DNA of 13,330 nucleotides from an uncultured Bacteroidales bacterium (GCA_946410535.1 CAMKAR010000020.1:1-13330), one strand, 5' to 3'. Numbered from the stretch's first letter, positions 1 to 6,960 are shown. Numbers and translations: made by a program. The notes: generated by a model not told the origin, from the letters alone.

Positions 1-249
1 GAAACGGAAATAAGCGTTCGTCCCTACATGTTCTACCCCAACCCAGCCCAAGACCAGCTCCGCCTCCAATACTCGCCCGACGTGAAGCCCGCCCAAATCG
101 AGCTTTACGACCTGCAAGGCCGCCTCGTGCGCAGCCAAGGCTCGGGCCTCGAGAGCCTCAGCCTGCAAGGCCTCGCCCCAGGGCAATACGTGATGAAAGT
201 CACCATGGCTGACGGCACGACGTTCTCGGACAAGGTGGTGAAGGAATGA
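1..249 (+). CDS. C-terminal end of a type IX-secreted protein (type A sorting domain), partial
   Basis: The frame is open from the first base of the window to the TGA at 247-249, so only about 82 C-terminal residues are present and the ATG at 28 is not a real start. The tail has the layout of a type A Por/T9SS C-terminal sorting domain: a YPNP motif at the domain start, a beta-strand with the pattern QIELYDLQGRLV, then a LAPGQYVMKV segment and a final Lys-rich strand ending KVVKE. Such domains direct a signal-peptide-bearing protein through the outer membrane by type IX secretion and are then cleaved or exchanged for a lipopolysaccharide anchor. The catalytic or binding part lies upstream of the window, so the substrate cannot be named. 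It shares its domain type and codon style with the secreted protein at 1834-4515. Confidence 0.85.
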   Translation, partial: ETEISVRPYMFYPNPAQDQLRLQYSPDVKPAQIELYDLQGRLVRSQGSGLESLSLQGLAPGQYVMKVTMADGTTFSDKVVKE

Positions 250-263
250 GGGGATTTCCCCTC
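248..263 (+). terminator. Short GC-rich hairpin at the stop codon, possible weak terminator
   Basis: A perfect 6-bp stem (GAGGGG / CCCCTC) with a 4-nt ATTT loop overlaps the TGA of the upstream gene. No T-run follows, so intrinsic termination is doubtful. It may be only a stabilising 3' hairpin. Confidence 0.25.
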
Positions 264-480
264 GCTGTGTTCGAGGAATGGAACGCGGCAAGATTGGTTC
301 AAGGCGGCGGCAGGATGCCCTGCACGGCAAGTTGCGGCATAGGGAAAGCGACAAATGAAAGGGGTATGGTTCCACTCCGTTTGGGAAGCTTCTGTTATGG
401 ACATTTCAAGATCTTACTTGAAAACGTCGGAAAAGAGCCATTTTTTCCTTATCGTTTGTTATTGTTCAAATAAACTTTAC
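264..480. other. Spacer without a recognisable gene
   Basis: Between the first gene and the promoter of the ATPase there is no frame with recognisable protein content. An open frame running from an ATG at 355 into the ATPase exists, but its first 86 residues are low-complexity translation of promoter and iteron DNA. Base composition shifts from GC-rich to AT-rich near 400. Nothing else stands out. Confidence 0.5.
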
Positions 481-488
481 TATTTTTG
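455..488 (+). promoter_or_regulatory. Bacteroidota-type promoter for the first ATPase gene
   Basis: TATTTTTG at 481-488 matches the TAnnTTTG -7 element. TTTG at 455-458 lies 22 nt upstream and could be the -33 element. Transcription would begin near 495, at the first base of the iteron array, so the iterons would sit at the start of the transcript. Inferred from consensus only. Confidence 0.5.
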
Positions 489-496
489 CATCGTCG

Positions 497-592
497 TTGC
501 GGATTTTTCAAAAATATCCGAAATTACTTTGCGGATTTTCATAGAATATCCGCAATCACTTTGCGGATATTGTGAGAGTTTTCGCAGTCTTT
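497..592 (+). repeat. Three tandem 32-bp iterons, each with an internal inverted repeat
   Basis: TTGCGGAT recurs at 497, 529 and 561, an exact 32-bp period. In units 1 and 2 it faces its inverted partner: ATATCCGAA at 514-522 and ATATCCGCAA at 546-555, again 32 bp apart. Each pair makes a near-palindrome of 26-27 bp. Unit 3 (561-592) keeps the left arm, but its right arm has decayed to TTTCGCAG. The array lies between the predicted promoter and the ATPase start, ending 20 nt before it. The 32-bp period is about three helical turns, which would place bound protein on one face of the DNA. Likely an operator, or a structured leader if transcribed. Confidence 0.85.
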
Positions 593-612
593 TGAAGGAA
601 AATTGTCTTGTT

Positions 613-1752
613 ATGTATCATAGAATATTTGACATAGAGAACCGGTTGGATGAGGCCATGTTCTTGTTTGGTGGCCGTCAGGTGGGCAAATCTACACTCT
701 TGAGGGAGCGTTTCCCCAATGCCGTTTACATCGATCTTTTGCAGTCTGAACTGAGAAACCGTTTTCAGCACCACCCTGGAGAGTTTCGGGAGAGTTTGTT
801 CCGCTTTCCTCCTGAAACACTTGTCATTGTGGACGAAATCCAGAAAGTGCCCGACCTGTTGGACGAAGTCCACTGGCTGATGGTGAACAAAGGTCTTTTC
901 TTTATCCTTAGCGGTTCCAGCGCTCGTAAATTGAAAAAGAACGGCGCCAACAACCTTGGCGGGCGAGCCATTCCAGAAACGCTGTTTCCCTTGGTCAGTG
1001 CAGAGATTCCGGATTTCGACCTTGACCGTGCCATACAAAACGGCATGATCCCTCGGCATTACATGGTCGCCAACGCACGCAACCGACTCAAATCTTATAT
1101 TGATTTATATCTTAGGGAAGAAATTATCGAGGAAGCCGCCGTGCAAAAAGTGGATGGTTTTATTCGTTTCTTGGAAGTTGCTGCCATCTCCGACGGCGAA
1201 ATGCTGAATTACGAAAACGTGGCCACGGATTGTGGCGTCTCGGCCAACACGGTGAAGGCCTATTACAAGATCCTTTGCGATACGCTGTTGGGCTTTGAAG
1301 TGCCCGCTTTTAGGAAAGTCATCAAGCGGAAACTCACCAAGGCTTCCCGTTTCTATTTTTTCGACGTGGGCATCGCCAACTATTTGACCGGACGCCATCA
1401 TCTTGCCCCCAAGACACCAGAATACGGACATGCCTTCGAGCATCTTGTAATGCAGGAAATTGTGGCTTATCTTGGCTATAAGGACAGCGAAGAGAAGTTG
1501 ACTTATTGGCACACCTACGATGATATAGAAGTGGATGCTGTCGTCGGCGATGCTCGGGTGGCCATCGAAATCAAATCCGCCGACTCGATTCAAACCAACC
1601 ATAAGAAAGGCCTTGTCGAATTTGCCAAGGAGCATCCGGATGTGAAGCAGATTCTTGTGTCACGCGACAGGGTTAGCCGACGAAGCGGGGAAATCGATTT
1701 GTATTACGTGACCGACTTCTTCAAGGCGTTATGGAATGATGAGATTATCTGA
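613..1752 (+). CDS. AAA-family ATPase with C-terminal DUF4143 nuclease-like domain
   Basis: A 379-residue protein when started at the ATG at 613, which follows GAAGGAAA at a reasonable distance; the frame is open further upstream but runs through promoter and iterons. Order: Walker A GGRQVGKS at residues 20-27, Walker B LVIVDE at 70-75, a sensor-like ILSGSSAR near 98-105, a winged-helix-like segment around 195-225, then the DUF4143 region. The C-terminus shows a PD-(D/E)xK-like arrangement: E276, D309 in EVDAV, and E319-I-K321. The length is normal for this family. Members are widespread in Bacteroidota and archaea, but their biological role is not established; defence, toxin-antitoxin-like and DNA-transaction roles have been guessed. 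The gene is monocistronic, with its own promoter and iterons and no obvious partner gene. Its codon use is less GC-rich than that of the neighbouring secreted proteins, consistent with acquisition. The domain call is firm; the function is not known. Confidence 0.88.
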   Translation: MYHRIFDIENRLDEAMFLFGGRQVGKSTLLRERFPNAVYIDLLQSELRNRFQHHPGEFRESLFRFPPETLVIVDEIQKVPDLLDEVHWLMVNKGLFFILSGSSARKLKKNGANNLGGRAIPETLFPLVSAEIPDFDLDRAIQNGMIPRHYMVANARNRLKSYIDLYLREEIIEEAAVQKVDGFIRFLEVAAISDGEMLNYENVATDCGVSANTVKAYYKILCDTLLGFEVPAFRKVIKRKLTKASRFYFFDVGIANYLTGRHHLAPKTPEYGHAFEHLVMQEIVAYLGYKDSEEKLTYWHTYDDIEVDAVVGDARVAIEIKSADSIQTNHKKGLVEFAKEHPDVKQILVSRDRVSRRSGEIDLYYVTDFFKALWNDEII

Positions 1753-1803
1753 GGGTTCAAGAAAAAAAACACGGTATCCAATGGCTATCGAACGCTTTTT
1801 CAT

Positions 1804-1811
1804 TAACTTTG
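1804..1811 (+). promoter_or_regulatory. -7 element (TAACTTTG) of the PNGase-like gene
   Basis: TAACTTTG matches the Bacteroidota TAnnTTTG -7 consensus and lies 22 nt before the start codon at 1834, leaving a leader of roughly 15 nt. No convincing -33 TTTG is seen at the expected distance. Confidence 0.55.
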
Positions 1812-1833
1812 CACCGAAATTCTAATCGACCTT

Positions 1834-4515
1834 ATGAAAATGAAAAAGAGATTGTTATTCCTTGGAATGATGCTCATCAGCATCGGGCTGACAGCCCAAG
1901 TCGAAAAGACCTTCGACTTCAACGATTATCAGGTTGGAAGTGGCCAACCCTATCCTCCGCTGAACGGACAAGACGGTTGGTATGTCCGTGCACACAGCGC
2001 CGGTAACGGCGGAAGCACCATGGGCCCCATGTACACCGACTACATGGGCCACTACTGGGGCAACACCCCTGTGACGCCCACTGCCGACGAAACCTTAGGC
2101 GTGTTCTCGCACGCCTCGGGCACGGGCTTTGGCGACATCGCCACCCACGACATCACCCAATATGGCTTCGACTTCTCGGAAGGCGGCATCATCGAGATTG
2201 AATGCGACGTGTTGCGCCAATGGTGGGGCACGCTCTTCGGCATCGGCTACGACGGCAATGGCGACGGCTCGGTGCTCCCCCCAGTCCGCAAGGCTCCAAA
2301 CCACAGCGCACTCTACGAACCCATCTGGCCCGACGCAACCAGCACGTCGCCCGATGGCGGTATCTACATGCTGACCACCGGCAACACCGACGACACGGAT
2401 TTCTTCTGCGGCGTGGTCTTGCCCGACAACACCCCGACCTGCGACATCAACCCTTCGGTTCCCGACAACACCTGGATCCGCTGGAAGGTCTCCATCGACC
2501 TTGACGCCAACGACGGTGCTGGCGCCGTCACGCTCTACGTGAAATACGACATCCTCCACGGCGAATGGGAAGCCGTGCCCGAATGCCAAGGTGTCAACGC
2601 GGGCCTCACGCCCGGCAGCGGCGACAAGAAAGACCCAGCCATGTGGACCTACATCTTCATGCTCAACAGCGGCTGGTGCGGCTTCGACAACTTGACGATA
2701 CACCATACTCCTGGCGGCCTGGCGGCCCAGTTCATCGACTTCGCCGAAATCCCCGACCAACTGGTCTATAACGCGCCTATCACCCTGCAAGCCACGGCCA
2801 CTTCGGGTCTGCCCGTGACCTTCGAGGTCGCCGAAGGCCCTGCCACCTTAAACGGCAACATCCTCACACTCACTGGCGAGGAAGGCACCGTGAGGGTTCG
2901 TGCCATCCAAGCCGGCGACGGCACGCAATGGCAGCCCGCTCCCACGGTGACGCGCACGTTCTATGTGGTGGATCCCGACAATTACACTCCCGAAATCACC
3001 ATCCGTCGCCCCTACGAAGGCACCAAGGTGTATATGCCCGACTTCGAAAACCCCGTGATGATCGTTCTGAGCGCCTATGTCGAGCACGCCAACGCCATCA
3101 AGTTTGAACAGGTGAAATGCAACGTCGACGGACAAGAACTGACCTTGAAGACCGACTATCCCGACAACCCCAGCAACGGCTATTGGTACACCACCTGGAC
3201 GCCTTCGGGCGAAGGTTCCTACAACATGACCGTCAGCATCACCCAGACGGGAGGCAAGGTTACCACGGCTTCCAACACCTTTGAGGTGACGACCGATTAT
3301 GACGACATGGTGGTCACGGCCCTCAACGGCGAGGTGATAGTCGACAACCAGAACTTCACCGCCTATGGTGAGTTCCCCTTCCCGACGCACGTCAACGCCT
3401 TCAATGCCATCAACTTGCATTATCTGCACAACTGCGTGAACGGCAACTGCAACACCTACGACCACGCCAGCCATGTGCGCGTGAAGAACTACCGTGGCGA
3501 ATGGGTCGAGCTTTGCCGCTACGTCACCCCCTTCGGCGTGGAATGCATCGACGACCTCGATGTGACCGATTTCACCAGTATCCTGCAAGGCCTGGTCGAG
3601 TTTGAATACTACTGCGAGAACTATGCCACGGGCGATGGCTACAACCCCACCGCTGTCTTTGAGTATTCCAAGGGCATGCCTGAGTATCCTTACGTCGACA
3701 TGCAGGAGATTTGGTACGGCAACTATTCTTTCGGCGACTACGAAAACCTTTGCCCCATCCCGATGCGCAACGTGCGATTTGACCCTTGCGTCGAGAAAGC
3801 CAAACTGCAACTCACCACTTCGGGCCACAACTGGAGCGACACGGGCAACGGTGCCTACAACACGGGCAACGCCGCCGAGTTCTACGAAGCCACGCACAAC
3901 ATCAAGTTGGACGGTGCCACCACCTATACGCAACACCTGTGGCGCACCTGCACGCCTAATCCCGCCGGATGCCAGCCCCAAAACGGCACTTGGACCTACA
4001 GCCGCGCCGGTTGGTGTCCAGGCAGCATGGCCATGGTGTGGGACTTCAGCTTGGATGACTACCTCGACAAAGGCGACGTCAACTTGCTTTATGAGTTCGA
4101 CCCGACCTATGTCGACCAATGCCACCCCAACTATCCCGACTGCGTGAGCGGACAAAACAGCTGCCCCGATTGCAACAACTCGAGCAACCCGTTCCTGAGG
4201 GTCTCCGCCAAAGTGGTGACCTACAGCCACAACACCGACATCCTGACCGAGGTCCCCGAACTGCCCGACGTGGATGCAGAGCCGTTCCAAGTGAGCATCA
4301 CGCCTAACCCCGCCAGAGGCCAGATGACCATCACCACGGACTACGACAAGGGCAAGGCCAGCGTCGTCATCATCAACTCATTGGGTGCCAAGGTGAAAGG
4401 CTTCAGCGTGAGAGGCTCTGAAACCATCGACGTGAGCGACCTGCCTTCGGGTATGTATTTCGTCCACATCATCGGCGGCAAGGTGGTGACGAGAAAAGTG
4501 ATGATTCAAAACTAA
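1834..4515 (+). CDS. Secreted peptide-N-glycosidase F-like amidase with type IX sorting domain
   Basis: 893 residues. A signal peptide covers about 1-21 (MKMKKRLLFL start, cut after LTAQ). Residues 23-290 form a Gly/Asp-rich, probably jelly-roll region that I do not recognise; 297-380 and 386-487 look like Ig-like domains. Residues about 492-802 resemble PNGase F (peptide-N4-(N-acetyl-beta-glucosaminyl)asparagine amidase), which removes N-glycans from glycoproteins. From memory of the flavobacterial enzyme, its catalytic D60, E118 and E206 match D543 (NTYDHA), E595 (YYCENY) and E682 (AAEFYEATH). Its disulphide pair C51-C56 matches C534-C539, and C231-C252 matches C706-C728, the latter within the shared RAGWCPG motif. 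The C204-C208 pair is absent. Residues 818-893 are a type A sorting domain (ITPNPARG onwards). It should therefore act outside the cell or on its surface, releasing N-glycans from host, plant or dietary glycoproteins. Single gene with its own promoter. Activity is inferred, not shown. Confidence 0.85.
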   Translation: MKMKKRLLFLGMMLISIGLTAQVEKTFDFNDYQVGSGQPYPPLNGQDGWYVRAHSAGNGGSTMGPMYTDYMGHYWGNTPVTPTADETLGVFSHASGTGFGDIATHDITQYGFDFSEGGIIEIECDVLRQWWGTLFGIGYDGNGDGSVLPPVRKAPNHSALYEPIWPDATSTSPDGGIYMLTTGNTDDTDFFCGVVLPDNTPTCDINPSVPDNTWIRWKVSIDLDANDGAGAVTLYVKYDILHGEWEAVPECQGVNAGLTPGSGDKKDPAMWTYIFMLNSGWCGFDNLTIHHTPGGLAAQFIDFAEIPDQLVYNAPITLQATATSGLPVTFEVAEGPATLNGNILTLTGEEGTVRVRAIQAGDGTQWQPAPTVTRTFYVVDPDNYTPEITIRRPYEGTKVYMPDFENPVMIVLSAYVEHANAIKFEQVKCNVDGQELTLKTDYPDNPSNGYWYTTWTPSGEGSYNMTVSITQTGGKVTTASNTFEVTTDYDDMVVTALNGEVIVDNQNFTAYGEFPFPTHVNAFNAINLHYLHNCVNGNCNTYDHASHVRVKNYRGEWVELCRYVTPFGVECIDDLDVTDFTSILQGLVEFEYYCENYATGDGYNPTAVFEYSKGMPEYPYVDMQEIWYGNYSFGDYENLCPIPMRNVRFDPCVEKAKLQLTTSGHNWSDTGNGAYNTGNAAEFYEATHNIKLDGATTYTQHLWRTCTPNPAGCQPQNGTWTYSRAGWCPGSMAMVWDFSLDDYLDKGDVNLLYEFDPTYVDQCHPNYPDCVSGQNSCPDCNNSSNPFLRVSAKVVTYSHNTDILTEVPELPDVDAEPFQVSITPNPARGQMTITTDYDKGKASVVIINSLGAKVKGFSVRGSETIDVSDLPSGMYFVHIIGGKVVTRKVMIQN

Positions 4516-4522
4516 ATTTCCG

Positions 4523-4530
4523 TACCTTTG
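4523..4530 (+). promoter_or_regulatory. -7 element (TACCTTTG), probable proS promoter
   Basis: TACCTTTG fits TAnnTTTG exactly and is followed by GCAGCC, a common context in this phylum. It lies about 128 nt before the proS start, so the palindrome at 4544-4603 would fall within the proS 5' leader. No clear -33 element is seen. Confidence 0.5.
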
Positions 4531-4543
4531 CAGCCGCTTTGAA

Positions 4544-4603
4544 GGACGCGAGACTGCGAGACGCGGGACACGAGACGATAGAAAGTCTCGCAGTCTCGCG
4601 TCC
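4544..4603. repeat. Palindromic REP-like element with a 19-bp perfect stem
   Basis: The arm at 4544-4562 (GGACGCGAGACTGCGAGAC) is exactly complementary to 4585-4603, with a 22-nt loop. The loop and the right flank reuse the same GGGAC / CGAGAC words (GGGACACGAGAC in the loop, the reverse complement of GACACGGGAC after the right arm), so the element looks built from repeated short modules. No T-run follows. Best read as a dispersed intergenic palindrome rather than a plain terminator. Confidence 0.7.
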
Positions 4604-4657
4604 CGTAGTCCCGTGTCAAATCATCGGTTAATCAATTAAATACACGAAATACCAGAT

Positions 4658-6385
4658 ATGAAAGTTGCAAACTTATTAGGAGAGAGATTCAAGAAGGCGC
4701 CTGCCGATTGCGTCGTCGACAGCCAGGCACTGATGGTGCGTGGCGGCTACATCAAGTCGGTGGGCACGGGCTTGTTTTCCTTCTTCATGCCCGCAAAACG
4801 CATTGCCAAAAAGATAGAGAACATCATCCGTGAAGAGATGGACCGCATCGACGGCCAAGAGGTGTTGTTTCCCGTCGTCATGCCGGGTTCGCTGTGGCAG
4901 GAGTCGGGACGCTACACCAGCATCGGCTCGGAACTGCTCCGTTTCAAGGACCGTAACGGCATCGACATGGTGTTGGGCATGACCCACGAGGAGGCCGCCG
5001 TGCAGCTGGCCCGCGACGCCGCGAAGAGCTACACGCAGTATCCCTTCATGATTTACCAGATCCAGACCAAGTTCCGCGATGAACCCCGCTCGCGTGCCGG
5101 CCTCATCCGCACCCGCGAGTTCACGATGAAGGACGCCTACAGCTTCCACACCTCGCAGGAGGACTTGGAGCAATACTATGCCAAGGCCTATCGCGCCTAC
5201 GAGCGTATTTTTGCCCGCGCTGGCGTGCCACAGGTGGTGGCCGTCAAGTCCGACTCGGGCATGATGGGTGGCCGCGTGTCGCACGAGTTCATGCTGCTCA
5301 CCGACATTGGCGAGGACACCATCGTCATCTGCCCCGAATGCGGCTACCGCTCCAACAGCGAGGCTGCCGACTGCATCGTCCACAACGAGGTATACCCCAT
5401 CGAGCCGCTGGAAGAGGTCTTCACCCCCGACCAGAAGACCATCGAGGAGGTGTGCAACTTCTTGCACAAGTCGCCTTTGCAGTCGTGCAAGGCCGTGCTT
5501 TATCAGCGCAACATGGACGATTCGCTGGTCATTGTCTTCCTGCGTGGCGACCTTGAAGTGAACGAGACCAAGCTCCGCAACCTCATCGGTGCCGAGGTCC
5601 ATGCGGCCACGGTCACACCTGAGATGGGTGTCTGCCCTGGCTTCATCGGTCCCAAGGGCTTGCCTGAGGGCATCACCGTGGTTTATGACGAGTCGCTGAA
5701 GACCTTGAACAGCTTCGTGGCGGGTGCCAACAAGACGAATTATCACTACATGGGCATGAACATGGCCCGCGACCTTGGCGAGGTGAAGTACGACAGCGTG
5801 GCTAAGGCCACCGCCGGAGGCATCTGCCCCGTGTGCGGCAAGCACAGCATCACCATCAGCCGTGGCATCGAGGTGGGCAACATCTTCCAGCTGGGCACGA
5901 AATACACCGTCTCGATGGGAATGCAGTACTTAGACAGCGACAACACGCTGAAATACCCCATCATGGGCTGCTATGGTATCGGCGTGGGCCGTTTGATGGC
6001 TTCGGTCTGCGAGGTGAGTCACGACGACTACGGCCCCATTTGGCCCATCACCATCGCCCCATGGCAGGTGCAAGTGTGCGCCCTGCGCGTGGCCGACGAG
6101 AACGTGCGCCGCGTGGCCGACAAGGTCTACGAAGACTTGAAGAAGGCAGGCGTAGAGGTCATTTACGACGACCGCAACATCAGCGCGGGTGTGATGTTCT
6201 CCGATGCCGACCTTTTAGGCGTGCCGTTGCGCATCGTCATTAGCCCGAAGACCTTGGAGCGCAACGTGCTTGAGTTTGCCGCCCGCGACAAGAGCTTCAA
6301 GGAAGACCTCAGCCCCGACAACTTCGTCGACGAGGTGAAGGCCAAGATCAATGCGATGATTGCGGCTTTGACGCCTGAGGATTGA
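4658..6385 (+). CDS. proS: Prolyl-tRNA synthetase, bacterial type with INS editing domain
   Basis: 575 residues, a class II aminoacyl-tRNA synthetase that charges tRNA-Pro with proline in the cytoplasm. Motif 2 is FRDEPRSRAGLIRTREF (139-155) and motif 3 is GCYGIGVGR (437-445). Between them, at about 220-400, sits the inserted editing (INS, YbaK-like) domain that hydrolyses Ala-tRNA-Pro, with the family segments CKAVLYQ (277-283), RGDLEVNETKL (296-306) and GANKTNYHY (357-365). The anticodon-binding domain is at about 465-575 (ISAGVMFSDADLLGVPLR). CPEC (225-228) and CPVC (390-393) bracket the insertion and could bind a metal. Length and order match the E. coli-like form. Most Bacteroidota known to me carry the shorter archaeal/eukaryotic-type enzyme of about 490-500 residues instead, so this type is noteworthy. 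GC-rich codon use; a strong terminator follows. Confidence 0.95.
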   Translation: MKVANLLGERFKKAPADCVVDSQALMVRGGYIKSVGTGLFSFFMPAKRIAKKIENIIREEMDRIDGQEVLFPVVMPGSLWQESGRYTSIGSELLRFKDRNGIDMVLGMTHEEAAVQLARDAAKSYTQYPFMIYQIQTKFRDEPRSRAGLIRTREFTMKDAYSFHTSQEDLEQYYAKAYRAYERIFARAGVPQVVAVKSDSGMMGGRVSHEFMLLTDIGEDTIVICPECGYRSNSEAADCIVHNEVYPIEPLEEVFTPDQKTIEEVCNFLHKSPLQSCKAVLYQRNMDDSLVIVFLRGDLEVNETKLRNLIGAEVHAATVTPEMGVCPGFIGPKGLPEGITVVYDESLKTLNSFVAGANKTNYHYMGMNMARDLGEVKYDSVAKATAGGICPVCGKHSITISRGIEVGNIFQLGTKYTVSMGMQYLDSDNTLKYPIMGCYGIGVGRLMASVCEVSHDDYGPIWPITIAPWQVQVCALRVADENVRRVADKVYEDLKKAGVEVIYDDRNISAGVMFSDADLLGVPLRIVISPKTLERNVLEFAARDKSFKEDLSPDNFVDEVKAKINAMIAALTPED

Positions 6386-6405
6386 CAATCATCTCATTTT
6401 TTACC

Positions 6406-6445
6406 AAAAATCGGCTCAAATTTTCATAGGTTTGAGCCGATTTTT
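6406..6445 (+). terminator. Intrinsic terminator after proS
   Basis: A perfect 15-bp stem (AAAAATCGGCTCAAA at 6406-6420, complement at 6431-6445) with a 10-nt loop ends in TTTTT, 20 nt after the proS stop. The flanking A and T runs would let it act in both directions. Confidence 0.88.
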
Positions 6446-6468
6446 GAGCGTTTTTGTGGCGGAAACGA

Positions 6469-6495
6469 AAAACTGCGACAGCCTGTCGCAGTTTT
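6469..6495. repeat. 27-nt near-perfect palindrome inside the nuclease remnant
   Basis: AAAACTGCGACAG (6469-6481) is complementary to CTGTCGCAGTTTT (6483-6495) around a single central C. It sits 23 nt after the proS terminator, at the point where the YhcG-like reading frame becomes recognisable. It may be a second terminator or may mark the breakpoint of the deletion that left the remnant. Confidence 0.5.
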
Positions 6496-6625
6496 GCCTT
6501 GGTCTCATAATTTATTGATTCTCAATAAGAAACTTGACGACAAACAAGTCTTGTATTATGCTCATGAGGTAATCGCCAAGGATTGGAGTCTTAATGAGAA
6601 TGGGCAGCGAAAGTTCCCGCGTTAG
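6470..6625 (+). pseudogene. Remnant of a YhcG/DUF1016-family PD-(D/E)xK nuclease
   Basis: The frame from about 6470 to the TAG at 6623-6625 has no start codon and encodes about 51 residues. The stretch VLPWSHNLLIL (6491-6523), followed by YYAHEVIAKDWS, matches the segment of DUF1016/YhcG proteins that reads roughly (L/I)PW(G/S)HN..L......(F/Y)YA...I...WS. The rest of the N-terminal domain and the entire nuclease domain are missing, and the last residues (NENGQRKFPR) no longer fit the family. Upstream the frame runs into the proS terminator. This is a decayed fragment with no expected function. It indicates that a DUF1016 gene was once present here and that the region has lost DNA. Confidence 0.62.
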
Positions 6626-6670
6626 CGTGGATTTTTTGTGCTTTTTTTGTGAGTTGGTACAATCCGCTTT

Positions 6671-6714
6671 CACGATTTTTGGTCAGATTTTTCGGTGATA
6701 TTACACATTTCATG
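6671..6714. repeat. Degenerate copy of the 33-bp iteron
   Basis: CACATTTCATG at 6704-6714 is identical to the word found at 11358 and 12910. Exactly 33 nt upstream, CACGATTTTTGGTCAG (6671-6686) matches roughly two thirds of the positions of a full iteron unit. It lies between the nuclease remnant and the HTH leader and appears to be a decayed relative of the arrays flanking the second ATPase gene. Confidence 0.5.
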
Positions 6715-6753
6715 ATTTTATGCCGTTTTTTTCACCATAACCCAAAATTTTCC

Positions 6754-6761
6754 TATTTTTG
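6754..6761 (+). promoter_or_regulatory. -7 element (TATTTTTG) upstream of the HTH gene
   Basis: TATTTTTG fits TAnnTTTG. A transcript from here would carry a leader of about 275 nt before the start at 7045, including both inverted-repeat structures described below. A standalone RNA covering only the 117-nt hairpin is equally possible. No good -33 element is visible. Confidence 0.4.
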
Positions 6762-6843
6762 TCCCACAAAACAAAAACACATCACACAGAAAAGGATTTT
6801 GAACTTGACATATTAATCTAACGGGCTTTACGCTCTTGTTCTC

Positions 6844-6960
6844 TGTCTGAAAAATCTGGTAAATTTTAAAGCGGGAGAATAAGCCAGCGAAAAGTTTGCG
6901 TTTTATGGCGCAGACTTTTTCGTGCTTATTACCGCGTCGGTTTACCAGAGCCATCAGACA
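6844..6960 (+). other. 117-nt imperfect palindrome, candidate structured RNA or mobile palindromic element
   Basis: Five nested complementary segments are present: TGTCTGA 6844-6850 with 6954-6960; TCTGGTAAA 6855-6863 with 6941-6949; GCGG 6871-6874 with 6932-6935; AATAAGC 6878-6884 with 6924-6930; and CGAAAAGTTTGCG 6888-6900 with 6909-6922 (one G-T pair, one bulged T). Together they make about 40 base pairs interrupted by small internal loops, closed by an 8-nt loop (6901-6908). No coding frame explains this. The mismatches lie in loops, as expected for a folded RNA (leader, small RNA) or a MITE-like palindrome. No target duplication is obvious at its ends. Confidence 0.75.

Noticed and set aside
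497..592. A short CRISPR-like array
   Set aside because: The 32-bp units are contiguous with no unique spacers, and no Cas gene is present. The same applies to the 33-bp units at 12844-12920.
355..612. Upstream extension of the first ATPase to an ATG at 355
   Set aside because: The extension would translate the promoter and the iterons; the family begins near residue M at 613.
2848..4290. 480-residue open frame on the minus strand opposite the PNGase-like gene
   Set aside because: It mirrors the GC-rich codon structure of the sense gene, has repetitive Val/Gly/His composition and no recognisable domain.
4676..5845. 389-residue open frame on the minus strand opposite proS
   Set aside because: Antisense shadow of a GC-rich gene, with His/Ala/Val-rich low-complexity composition.
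6844..6960. A retron msr/msd region or an attC site
   Set aside because: No reverse transcriptase or integrase gene is in the window, and the conserved attC core sites are not seen.
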